DNA of 64,000 nucleotides from Tritrichomonas foetus (Eukaryota; Parabasalia; Tritrichomonadida; Tritrichomonadidae): contig MLAK01001370.1 of assembly GCA_001839685.1 (NCBI GenBank), positions 111,311 to 175,310 of the forward strand, read 5' to 3'. Position numbers and translations under genes: made by a program. Shown here in pieces: positions 1 to 8,820 of this stretch. Numbering within the stretch: position 1 is the stretch's first letter; every line of letters begins with the position of its first letter. The notes below the pieces were generated by a model that worked only from the letters and a program-made list of their open reading frames with translations, did no database searches and was not told the DNA's origin.

Positions 1-1
1 G

Positions 2-271
2 TTCGTGGATGTCTTTAATACAGTTGATATCCAACGTCTGTGGATTTCAATACTTGCTTTTAAGAATCTCCAGGAATTTTTTGAAAGCTTTCTGATTGCG
101 CTTTTGTTCTTCGTATCTCCTGAGTTAAATGAATTGAATCCATTGTCGTTTGAAGAATTTGTTGAGAGATTTAATGAGGTGAAGAAGGGAGCTGATCTTA
201 AAACACTGCTAGACAACACACTACAAATCCATGAAATGATTCGTGACTCACCACCACCAGCAGAACAATAA
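2..271 (+). CDS. C-terminal end of a probable TBC (RabGAP) domain protein, partial
   Basis: The frame is open to the left window edge, so this is the 3' end of a longer gene and its real start lies outside; it ends at a TAA followed by A. The visible 89 residues contain an RLW motif, then a helix, a hydrophobic stretch (ALLFFVSPEL) and SFEEFVERFNEV, ending in an acidic/proline tail. The order RLW, helix, hydrophobic helix, 'FEE...F' and a final helix resembles the last helices of TBC domains such as TBC1D22, which stimulate GTP hydrolysis by Rab proteins. The catalytic Arg and Gln motifs would lie outside the window, so activity cannot be judged. The alternative is an unrelated helical protein. 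Confidence 0.45.
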   Translation, partial: FVDVFNTVDIQRLWISILAFKNLQEFFESFLIALLFFVSPELNELNPLSFEEFVERFNEVKKGADLKTLLDNTLQIHEMIRDSPPPAEQ

Positions 272-628
272 AGTGATGAGCATATTTTACTAGTTTTTAT
301 TAAAAAGTTTCTCGTGCTGTTAATTTTCATCATCTGACTTTTATTATTTAATCATTCATGAGTTATTCATAATTAAACATTTAAATAAATTATTTGGTTT
401 CATTTCATTGATATTTACTTCTACATATATTTAAGAATAGCATGGACCAAACGCGATGAATTAATAATGGAGATTTCATTCTTGAAATTATAGAATGAGA
501 TCCATAAGCATTCTGGTTTTTAATCAGTAGTGTTTACTGGAGGACATGAATAATTTAGTGAAGGCACAATCAATAGATTATCAGTCATTTTCGTGAATTG
601 TTATTATAACGGAAAGGATAGAGATGTA
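272..628. other. Intergenic, no gene seen
   Basis: This A+T-rich gap lies between two convergent genes (plus-strand end at 271, minus-strand end at 629). I see only short open frames, no RNA gene and no repeat. It presumably holds the two 3' ends. Confidence 0.5.
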
Positions 629-1120
629 TTAGGCAGTAGGGAAATGTTCAGAACCAATACAAAATTCTTCTTCTTCATCTATGAATTGAACTTGCCCCCA
701 TTTTTTATATTTTGATCTTTTGGTCGGTTGTTCCAGCTCTATTTGTTGCCAGACATTTTTTTCACTTTTGGGTATGCGAATAATAATATTGGTTTGTGTT
801 TCTTCAACACTTATTAATTGGTCATTTATTGGCTTATAGAATTGGATTGATCTACTATGATGTATATCTTTGAAATCGAATTCCATAATCATTATTTGGG
901 AATTAGATTTTATTTGAAAGTGACTTATGTTATTTCCATCGTGTGAAATTATGATTAGTACTTCATCACTAGTCTGCTGTATTGAAAAAATGTTGTTTTC
1001 TTTCGAATCATCAGCATCCATGTTAGTGGAGTGAGGTGTTGTAGTCATTTTGTGTCGGGTCGACATTAACGCATATTGTCTCAGAATATTAATAACACAA
1101 TCATTTTCATGACAAATCAT
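629..1120 (-). CDS. Small protein with a CS/p23-like fold
   Basis: A 163-residue acidic protein. From about residue 44 it alternates short beta-like segments (DEVLIIISHDG, FQIKSNSQIMIMEF) and ends this part with KSEKNVWQQIEL. That pattern of strands ending in 'K....W..L' is typical of CS domains (p23, Sgt1, NudC), which act as Hsp90-linked co-chaperones or adaptors. The C-terminus has a basic patch (KRSKYKKW) followed by an acidic EEEE stretch. Internal Met codons at residues 19, 25 and 34 are also possible starts; the longest frame is given. The CS assignment is an inference from the strand pattern, not from a strict motif. It could also be another small beta-sandwich protein. Confidence 0.6.
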   Translation of the reverse strand: MICHENDCVINILRQYALMSTRHKMTTTPHSTNMDADDSKENNIFSIQQTSDEVLIIISHDGNNISHFQIKSNSQIMIMEFDFKDIHHSRSIQFYKPINDQLISVEETQTNIIIRIPKSEKNVWQQIELEQPTKRSKYKKWGQVQFIDEEEEFCIGSEHFPTA

Positions 1121-1268
1121 GAATCATCGACTCAAGAATTCCTTTAAAATGACAAAAAGGAAGAAATCAGTGTCGTCTGAAAATCGGAAAAATTCTATTA
1201 TTTAGATCAAGATCTCAAGGAAAATGAAACAGAAATTTGACAAATTATTATAGACAAATTAGTTTATT

Positions 1269-2456
1269 TTATAACATCTGAAACAATTCTTGGGCCTCAG
1301 AGATACCTTTCTTTGAGAAATCATAACAAAATGAATGCAGTTCAATTAGAACATCCCGATTGAATTGAATATTATTCGACTTCAAGAAAGTCATGAATCT
1401 GCAGAAGAACATAACTTTCACTCTCTGTGATTGCTGGTCTTTAATTTTCTGAATGGCCGTTATAGATTGTACTACATAATTTTGAACAAAATCATCGTCA
1501 ACATTCTGATTCAAAATCAAATGTTTTACAACCTCCACTGTCGCCACAGAAATACCTAAGCTTGTAACAAATTGGATTAGGTCGCGTCTGCTATCAATGG
1601 ATTTCGAAACATATTCTTTCGCAATATCTGTATTCAAATCAATAAGTGTTTTCAATTTGGAATTTTCAAAGGAAGTTGCCTCAATAACAGTTGGAAATTT
1701 TTTCATTGCATTCAAAACTGATTCGATTTCACTCGGATTTAGTTTTTCTTCTGTTGCCCGTGTCAATAATACAATTGCCGCTTCTTTTGAATTCAAAACA
1801 ATGTTCTGATCAAAGAAAAACGGCGGATTATCTGGCCACGAAATGTATTGCAATTCTGCTTCGCATATAGGCATAACTTCTGGCGGCGAACGCGGGAAAA
1901 TTGGTTCAAAAGGTGTTAATAAAACGTCGCTGGTTAAAAGTTCGATTAATACATCATCGTTTGATAACTCGGAATCTGTTTCAACTCGTTCGACCAGAAA
2001 GCGGGGAAGTTGTTCCACTTCTGGAATTTCCTTCATGTTTGTTTTCGGGGTTGAATTTGGAGCTGAAAAGGCCCCATGGAGAATTTGCGGGATCGTCAGC
2101 GTTCGTAGAAAGTCAAGCGAAGTGTCGCTCAAAATGATCGGAATTAAATCGCAGAGGGACGGACAAAACTGGTTCGGGTTGTGGATATAAATCTGATTTA
2201 TATAGGAAAAAGTGAAGGCGTAGGGATTTTCATTCAACGGAGAATCGTCAAATTCTGAATATATGAGCCACGCTGCAGCAATCTGCTGGTGGTGGTCAAG
2301 CATTGCTTCGGATAAAAGAACCGATAAGCAGGTTAAAATTGAAACGCGTTCTTCGAATGAAAACTCTGTTGAAAATCGAGAATGGATGGTTGAAACGGGA
2401 TCCTTCATATTAGAAATGAGGCTGACCGTGCGCTTGGCAGCCTCTCGGGATAACAT
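1269..2456 (-). CDS. CNOT11: CCR4-NOT complex subunit 11
   Basis: A 395-residue protein colinear with CNOT11 (C2orf29). The N-terminal helical part has the order seen in the family: a short first helix, then a segment ending AAAWLIYSEFDDSPLNENPYA, matching the family's 'LYLLWEMYRTEPLAANPF'. The central diagnostic block is RSPPEVMPICEAELQYI followed by W, which matches 'RPPPPLHICEDELAWL'. The C-terminal half keeps the 'SMEVVNRL' equivalent (VATVEVVKHLI) and the ending 'FC.EFSR...EA..LF.LL' as FCYDFSKKGISEAQELFQML. CNOT11 pairs with CNOT10 on CNOT1 in the cytoplasmic deadenylase complex. The length is a little shorter than metazoan CNOT11. The start is the first ATG, with an initiator-like motif 34 bases upstream. 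Confidence 0.88.
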   Translation of the reverse strand: MLSREAAKRTVSLISNMKDPVSTIHSRFSTEFSFEERVSILTCLSVLLSEAMLDHHQQIAAAWLIYSEFDDSPLNENPYAFTFSYINQIYIHNPNQFCPSLCDLIPIILSDTSLDFLRTLTIPQILHGAFSAPNSTPKTNMKEIPEVEQLPRFLVERVETDSELSNDDVLIELLTSDVLLTPFEPIFPRSPPEVMPICEAELQYISWPDNPPFFFDQNIVLNSKEAAIVLLTRATEEKLNPSEIESVLNAMKKFPTVIEATSFENSKLKTLIDLNTDIAKEYVSKSIDSRRDLIQFVTSLGISVATVEVVKHLILNQNVDDDFVQNYVVQSITAIQKIKDQQSQRVKVMFFCRFMTFLKSNNIQFNRDVLIELHSFCYDFSKKGISEAQELFQML

Positions 2457-2482
2457 TCGTTGATGAAAATTTTCTTCGGCCG

Positions 2483-2492
2483 AAAAGAATGA
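2483..2492 (-). promoter_or_regulatory. Initiator-like element of the CNOT11 gene
   Basis: On the minus strand the sequence reads TCATTCTTTT, with the A about 34 bases upstream of the ATG. Trichomonad core promoters use an initiator of the form TCA(+1)-pyrimidine-T/A close to the start codon. The match is to a short motif in an A+T-rich background, so chance is possible. Confidence 0.35.
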
Positions 2493-3124
2493 ATTTAGGT
2501 TAAATATTGAATGCTAACCTCTATTTTTTAACCTTAATAAAATTTCTTAACAAGGTGAATGAAATTCATTAAATTCAGTATCTATTGAATTTTCAATAAG
2601 CTTATAGAATTGATGTAGTCCTGATTCGACAACAGTCTTTCCTAGAGCGAACAGCTCTCAAGATGTTTACATAAATTTAAACATTTCTTGTTGAATAAAA
2701 ACTGTTCGGAAAATACATCATAATTAATGTAGATATGATATCGGAAGAGAATTATTAATGAAATAATGGCATTAAATAATCCAAATAATAAAAACTACAT
2801 ATATAAAATAAGAGTATACATATGATGATATTTAATTATATCACAAAACCGACATTATTTTCATTAATTGAGATTGATCTTTGATTTTGATATTTTTATC
2901 CAATAATACTCAAATTAAATGAAACAGGTTCACTTTTTGCACGTATTTATCATTAAAGTCTGAAAAAAATCATTAATTTAAAGATTATTGATTGATTTGT
3001 GAATTCACAAATTTATATTAAAATCTACATCGAGATAGTATTAAGTTTCTGATTTCACTTGTTGCAGCAACATCAGCAGGTCGTACGCATAAACTATTTC
3101 AGAAAACCTTATAAAAAAATCCAT
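2493..3124. other. Intergenic, no gene seen
   Basis: A+T-rich sequence between the CNOT11 promoter and the 3' end of the ankyrin locus. No convincing open frame, RNA gene or tandem repeat was seen. Most of it lies downstream of the last recognisable ankyrin unit, whose stop falls at about 3125. Confidence 0.5.
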
Positions 3125-4530
3125 TCAACCAATGTGAATGATGAATAAAATATCCTCTTTATTCGGTTTTATATCTTTAGAATTCAAAAGCATGCAAACA
3201 ATATCTTTGTTTCCATTTCTAGCTGCAATATGCAATGGTGTTTGATTAATAATGAGGAAACAGCAAATAAAATTTAAAGAAATATAATGAAGAAAAAGGG
3301 AACATCATTAACACTAAAAAAACTGAATTTATGAAAAAGTCAACTCCTCTTGTAGTTCGTGCTAATTCGTTCACTCTTACATATTTTTGTTTAAGTAGTA
3401 GTTTAACAATTTCTGCATTATTGCTTAAGCAAACACAATGAAGGGGTGTATTATAATTAGAACATGAAAAATATTGATATCTTGACTGATGGTATTAATT
3501 TTTGGATCTTCAAGAAGGATTTTCACAATTTCAATGTTGTTTTCTATACAAGCTAGATGAAGTGGAGTAATATCAAAATAAAAAGAGAATCATATCACCA
3601 GTCATCTTTGAATTAATATCAATTCTTTTAGATTTAAGCAAGCTTTTTACTGACTCAATATGTCCTAATCTAATTGATGCGTGAAGTGGTGATAATTTAA
3701 TCATAGATTTAACGTAATTAATCATAATCAGAATTTTTATATGGGGATTTTCGTCATATTCACCGATTTTAATATTAACATTAGTCATATAAAAAGTAGC
3801 TAATATCTCTACTATTTCGTAAAAATTATTGATACATGCAATATGAAGTGGGGTAAGATAAATCAAAAGAAGAAATGCTTCCATCAAAAATATATAGAGT
3901 AAAATTGTGTCGTCATTCTGTACATTCACATTAATATTTTTATGATTTAAAATAGCTTCAACAATAGTTTTATGATTATTCATTACAGCATAATGAAGTG
4001 GTGTAATTTATAAGATAAAACAACACCAATAAAAGCATTATTCAAAATGTTATAAAAAATAAAGTTTATTCCTACCGCTTGAGATAAAAAATAACTTGAA
4101 TAAAATTACCAAAAACTGTTCGAATATTAATATTAATATTTTCATGGCATAATAATAAATTTACAATTTCAATATTACCATTTTTACAAGCAATATGCAA
4201 AGGAGAAACTTTCTTAGAATATTAGATAAACTTCATAAATTATCATGAAGTATTTCATAAGATTTTGGTTAAAACTCGACAAATGTAAAATATAAATTCC
4301 TGATAATAAATTTACATCAATTCCCTTTTGTTGAAGAAATATATCAGCAAATTTACAATTTCCATGTTTACAAGAAATATGTAAAGCTGTCATTTATAAA
4401 ACAATAATAATTTGGTAATATGATGTTTTTGAATTTATATCTATGAAGTTTTCTTTTAAAAGTAATTTCAATATTTCAGGATTTCCATTCTTAGCTGCAA
4501 AATGAAGTGGATTTTTGTCAAAAAAGAAAT
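3125..4530 (-). pseudogene. Interrupted ankyrin-repeat array (3' continuation of the 4468-5928 gene)
   Basis: On the minus strand this stretch holds nine further ankyrin modules after the open frame at 4468-5928. Each is recognisable by a TPLH-type start: NPLHFAAKNGN near 4515, TALHISCKHGN near 4390, SPLHIACKNGN near 4210, TPLHYAV near 4000, TPLHIACINN near 3855, SPLHASIRLGH near 3690, TPLHLACIENN near 3568, TPLHCVCLSNN near 3450 and TPLHIAARNGN near 3248. Within each module the helical part (to 'IV.LLL' and the following 'INVN') stays in frame without stops. Between modules lie A+T-rich segments that mostly shift frame or contain stops. The 136-codon frame at 3573-3983 spans three modules whose linkers happen to stay open. 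No GT-AG pair explains the gaps. It is either a decaying pseudogene or a gene with unusual excised segments. Confidence 0.65.
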
Positions 4531-5928
4531 AACACTTTCCAGACTAAAACTCAGAAAACATTGAAAAAATGTCACAGATACTTTATTGTTGTTAAGATAT
4601 GGGATTGACTGATACATTCGAATTTTTGTTTGCAGTAACAATTCAACAATACGATAATTACCAGAAGCACATGCGTAATGAAGAGCATTTGACTTCTTTA
4701 AATAGTCTTTTTGATTTTCTATAATCCATTTTATTAATATGACATTTTGGTAAATTACTGCTGTATTAATTAAATTTTCCGAAAAAGCACTAATTTTGCG
4801 AAAAATAAAATAAAAAGCATCAAAATTAAAAAACTGAATGCAATAATCCAAATGATTTATGTTGAGTGATTGTTGTTTTATTTCTATTAACCATTCAAAA
4901 ATTTCATGATGATGAAATATAATTGCAATTTCAATTACATTTATAAAACTACACTCTCTATGTTCACAAATATGTATAATTTCTGAATTTCCACCTGCTA
5001 TAGCATATAGCATTAAACTCGGCGTTTCATAAGCCTTATCAAGAATTAAATACTTGAAACATTTGAGTGATCCACACAACGCTGTATATTCTAAGAGTTT
5101 TATTTGAGTTGAACCAAAGAGTTTTTCATGATCATTAAGCCTTATTTCTTGATTAAAATCAAAACTCCCCGATGATGCATATTGTTGTAACTTGTCAATA
5201 TCATCGTTTTTTATCGAATATTTTAACATATTATCATAACTTTCAGAGATATTTTGATTTTTATCATTAGTTTGATCTATATAGTTATAAATCTCTTGAA
5301 AATCCAAAACTTTATTTGTTTTGCATTTAACTATTGGCGATAATTTTTTTGTTTGATCAAGGTAGATTTTATATGAAGTCTTCAAATCAGAAAATCCAAA
5401 CAGGGAAATCATATTATCAATTTCTGTAAGGAAATCAAAATATTTAATTTTATTTTGGTTAGGCATAGAAAAACATACCGAAAGTAAATGAAAAAATATT
5501 TCATAACTCGTTTGAAGGATTAAAGAAGGAATAGATTTTAAAATATCTTCAATTGATTTTTCAAAGAGAGTTCTTTCAAACTCTTGAAGAATTAAGAGTT
5601 GTTGGGGAATATGTGACCTTTGAAATTCTGGTATTTCAATTTTTAATTTGTTAATCATTTCCAAATTAAATTTTGAAGGTAAAACAAAAATTTCTATTCC
5701 TCTAAATAAAAATGACCAATTTCTCAATTCAATATCGGTTGGAATACTTGATATATAAATAGTAATTGAATTAGAATTGGGATTTTTAACTAAATAATCT
5801 GAAATGATTTTACTAATTGATGAAACAACAATCTTTGAACATGAACATTTATATTTGTTAATGAAAATAATAAAATCATTAGGTGGTGGACAAGAAAAAT
5901 CAGTGGGTATGGTTTGGATAAAACACAT
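4468..5928 (-). CDS. Ankyrin-repeat protein with DUF3447-like N-terminal region (5' part of interrupted locus)
   Basis: The 486-residue frame opens at a good ATG. The first 230 residues are a non-repeat region of the kind found at the N-terminus of many trichomonad ankyrin proteins. A DUF3447-like block follows: LLEYTALCGSLKCFKYLILDKA, then LYAIAGGNSEIIHICE, then a histidine-rich HHHEIFEWLIE helix. The first classic ankyrin unit is ALHYACASGNYRIVELLLQ near residues 416-434. The last 50 or so codons (after LLLQTKI) are out of frame with the next module, so the printed C-terminus is probably not the real one; the NPLHF module continues in another frame at about 4515. Such proteins are a large expanded family in trichomonads, presumed to be binding scaffolds. 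No signal peptide or membrane segment is seen. Confidence 0.75.
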   Translation of the reverse strand: MCFIQTIPTDFSCPPPNDFIIFINKYKCSCSKIVVSSISKIISDYLVKNPNSNSITIYISSIPTDIELRNWSFLFRGIEIFVLPSKFNLEMINKLKIEIPEFQRSHIPQQLLILQEFERTLFEKSIEDILKSIPSLILQTSYEIFFHLLSVCFSMPNQNKIKYFDFLTEIDNMISLFGFSDLKTSYKIYLDQTKKLSPIVKCKTNKVLDFQEIYNYIDQTNDKNQNISESYDNMLKYSIKNDDIDKLQQYASSGSFDFNQEIRLNDHEKLFGSTQIKLLEYTALCGSLKCFKYLILDKAYETPSLMLYAIAGGNSEIIHICEHRECSFINVIEIAIIFHHHEIFEWLIEIKQQSLNINHLDYCIQFFNFDAFYFIFRKISAFSENLINTAVIYQNVILIKWIIENQKDYLKKSNALHYACASGNYRIVELLLQTKIRMYQSIPYLNNNKVSVTFFQCFLSFSLESVISFLTKIHFILQLRMEILKY

Positions 5929-6087
5929 GAAGACAAATTAAAAGACCAAATATATTATTAAAAAGTTTATTCACAAGAATAAATAAACTTTTGAAAAAAT
6001 CTATCAAAAAAATTGTGAATGATTTCAAATTGTGGAAAATAAAAATACATCAATTCATTTAAGTCATTCGCATTCTAACTTATAATA

Positions 6088-8778
6088 ATGTATTTATTTT
6101 GGATGTTGTTGACCAGGTTCTTGTTAAAAAATGGAGTGAAGCTTGATTCTTCATTAGAAGGAAAGATTTCAAAGCATGAAAATGCATGGTACTATGTATC
6201 ATCGAAAAATGCAGATATTTATTCATTAGAAAATACAATGAATTCAATAAAATCAGAATATGATCTGATATTGCCAATTCACAATAATTTAATGTCTATT
6301 TTCCTTTCACATGACTCGGCTGAACAATTGAATAATAATGGTTACTGGGTTAAAAAAATCCCATCAAAAGATAAAATTGTTCATGTAGGAAAAGGGAATA
6401 CTTATATCGCTTTAACCTCTAACAATTGTTCTACACCAGGTAAAGTTTTATCAAAATCGCATTATACGTCAATATTTCAATATGATGGTAATATTGAAAT
6501 GATTGAAAAAAGTAAATGTATTCGTAGTTTTTCAAGTTTTTCTCAAATTCCCCAATTCCATACTAGATTTCATCGAGGAATGATTTTTAACAATTACAAT
6601 GATTTCGGATTTGAAACAGAGTTACCTTTTTCCAGCAACTCAAAACTATTCAGTAAAAGTTATAGAGGATCTGGTCAAACAATAGCGATTGTCGATAAAG
6701 GGATTGATAAAGATTCATTATTCTTTAAAACCCAAAAAGAACTGCCGAAAATTCGAAAAATTTTTACTTTTGGTGATGAAAAAGATTCGACTGATGGACA
6801 TGGAACTTTTATTGCAGGAGTTGCTGCAGGAAAAAATGAATGTAGTGATAAAATGTCACTTTATAATGGGATAGCATCTGATGCACAGTTGATTATTGTT
6901 GATATACATCATAAAAAGAATGACAATTATTCATGGCCTCATGATTTTCAAGATTTGTTTGAAAAACCTAATCAATTAGGTGCAACTGTTCATCTAAATA
7001 CATGGACTACAGATGATCCATTAATATCATCATTGATCGATTTATATGCATACATATATTCGAATATGACAATTATTTTTTCGGCTGAAAATGGTATAAA
7101 TCAATACATAGCAAAGCCAGCAGACTCAAAAAACGTTTTAAGTGTTGGAGAAACAACAGGGAATCCAATAATAAAATATCTGAATGATACAACAGGACCA
7201 ATAGTTGTACATGCTAAAACTACAGGACATTATATATATGGATATTTAGACCCAATTGGCGTATCTTTATATAGTATGGAGTATTTATCCACCAACAATA
7301 ATGACACAAATAGTGTCTATCAAAATTTTGAATTTCGTGATATAAATAATGTTTTAATAGGCGATAAAGAAGGACAGATTGGCACAATATTATCTGATGA
7401 TGATGATCCATTAGATTATATTAATTCATCTGCAATTTTAGTATTTACTTCTGATCCAATTAAAACTAAAATGAATATTCCTATCATTCATTTACCATAC
7501 GACCGTAGGGATTTATTTTTTGATGGCTCAACAGTGTCAATATATCCTTCAAACCATTTTAGTGATAGTGATACAATTCCTCATATGACAATCATGAATA
7601 ATTCCTATAAAACAGAGACTTTGTTTCAAATAAAGCCAGATATTGTTGCACCAGGTGGTCCAATGTTAGGGCCACGATCAGGAAACCACAAATGTAATAT
7701 GAGTAGCCTAACAATTAAGCATGGAGCTTCTGTATCTGCTGCTTTAGTTGCTGGAAGTGCTGCCATAATTCAACAATATTATAAAAAGAATTATAATATT
7801 TCTGCATGTTCATCACTTACTCGAGCTACAATTATTCATTTTTCCCGAGATTTAATTGGCGTTCCAACACCATCAAATAGAAGAGGTTGGGGAACTCCAC
7901 AAGTTGATGACATTCTTGATCAGTTTTATTATGTAGATAATAATCAAATATTTCGGGAATCAAAACATGTTTACACAATAGATATTACATCGACAGGGAT
8001 TATCAAAGCAACTCTTGTGTGGAATGATTATCCTCGCGATCCAATGTCGGTTGTTCCTTTGACACAACCATTATATTTAACAATGTCAAAAGAGTCAACA
8101 AAAAATCATCATGTTTTTTCCAATGTAGAATTTGAATCATCAACAGATTGTTTCAATACAGTCCATAGTATTGAAGTTCCAGTATCATTCAATGAAAAAA
8201 TTATGATCAATGTATTTTCCAAAAGGTTTGAATTATTCAATAGTGTTAATTACTCTCTCGTGATAAGTGGACAATATTCACAAATAACAAAAACTGAATC
8301 ATCTAAAGGAAGCCAATGTCCTAGAAACTGTGAAGGTGAACGTGGTTCAGTATGCAAAAATTTCCAATGTGAATGCCCAACAAATAGAGGAGGAGAGTTT
8401 TGTAATTTCAAAGTAGAAAAAGCAACAATTGGTGATCCTGTCCTTGCTGAGAGAATTGAGAAAAAGCAATGGAAGTTTTATAAAGTTTACCCTGAGGAAT
8501 GGCAAAATGGATCACGCTTAATTATTAACACAGAGCATATGGATAAAAACAATTTTAAAATGTTTGTTAATGTTGGCAAACCTCCATCATGGAATGAACA
8601 TTTATGTTCCAGATATAATTGTCCATGGGGATATGTAAAAACCAAAACACTGTCATTAAAATATGATGAATGGGACTTTGTTACGAAAGAAAACCAGTTT
8701 TATTTTGGAATTGTGTGTATTAATGAATTCCCATCTGATTTTGAAATCAACTTTATACATCGAACAGATAAGAATTAA
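6088..8778 (+). CDS. Secreted subtilisin-like serine peptidase (family S8) with EGF-like module
   Basis: An 896-residue protein starting at the first ATG after an in-frame stop. The N-terminus (MYLFWMLLTRFLL) is a short hydrophobic stretch that may be a signal peptide. A pro-region follows to about residue 190. The catalytic triad is visible: Asp203 in IVDKGID, His238 in DGHGTFIAG and Ser548 in GASVSAALVAG. The oxyanion Asn is likely Asn335 in SAENG. The serine motif has GAS-V-S in place of the usual GTSMA. After the peptidase domain comes a beta-rich region, then a cysteine cluster near 744-772 (CPRNC...CECP...GGEFC) of EGF-like type, and a C-terminal domain. No C-terminal membrane segment is seen, so secretion is more likely than surface anchoring. 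Its 3' end lies 42 bases from that of the convergent sacsin-like gene. Confidence 0.88.
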   Translation: MYLFWMLLTRFLLKNGVKLDSSLEGKISKHENAWYYVSSKNADIYSLENTMNSIKSEYDLILPIHNNLMSIFLSHDSAEQLNNNGYWVKKIPSKDKIVHVGKGNTYIALTSNNCSTPGKVLSKSHYTSIFQYDGNIEMIEKSKCIRSFSSFSQIPQFHTRFHRGMIFNNYNDFGFETELPFSSNSKLFSKSYRGSGQTIAIVDKGIDKDSLFFKTQKELPKIRKIFTFGDEKDSTDGHGTFIAGVAAGKNECSDKMSLYNGIASDAQLIIVDIHHKKNDNYSWPHDFQDLFEKPNQLGATVHLNTWTTDDPLISSLIDLYAYIYSNMTIIFSAENGINQYIAKPADSKNVLSVGETTGNPIIKYLNDTTGPIVVHAKTTGHYIYGYLDPIGVSLYSMEYLSTNNNDTNSVYQNFEFRDINNVLIGDKEGQIGTILSDDDDPLDYINSSAILVFTSDPIKTKMNIPIIHLPYDRRDLFFDGSTVSIYPSNHFSDSDTIPHMTIMNNSYKTETLFQIKPDIVAPGGPMLGPRSGNHKCNMSSLTIKHGASVSAALVAGSAAIIQQYYKKNYNISACSSLTRATIIHFSRDLIGVPTPSNRRGWGTPQVDDILDQFYYVDNNQIFRESKHVYTIDITSTGIIKATLVWNDYPRDPMSVVPLTQPLYLTMSKESTKNHHVFSNVEFESSTDCFNTVHSIEVPVSFNEKIMINVFSKRFELFNSVNYSLVISGQYSQITKTESSKGSQCPRNCEGERGSVCKNFQCECPTNRGGEFCNFKVEKATIGDPVLAERIEKKQWKFYKVYPEEWQNGSRLIINTEHMDKNNFKMFVNVGKPPSWNEHLCSRYNCPWGYVKTKTLSLKYDEWDFVTKENQFYFGIVCINEFPSDFEINFIHRTDKN

Positions 8779-8820
8779 TAGAAATACAAAAACATTATAG
8801 ATATGATATAAATATTAGAT

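Noticed and set aside
3125..4530. Ordinary GT-AG introns in the ankyrin array
   Set aside because: I looked in each linker for a GT near the end of one module and an AG just before the next TPLH. In the cleanest linker (3572-3593) no AG lies between a possible GT and TPLH, and none has the trichomonad ACTAACACACAG acceptor.
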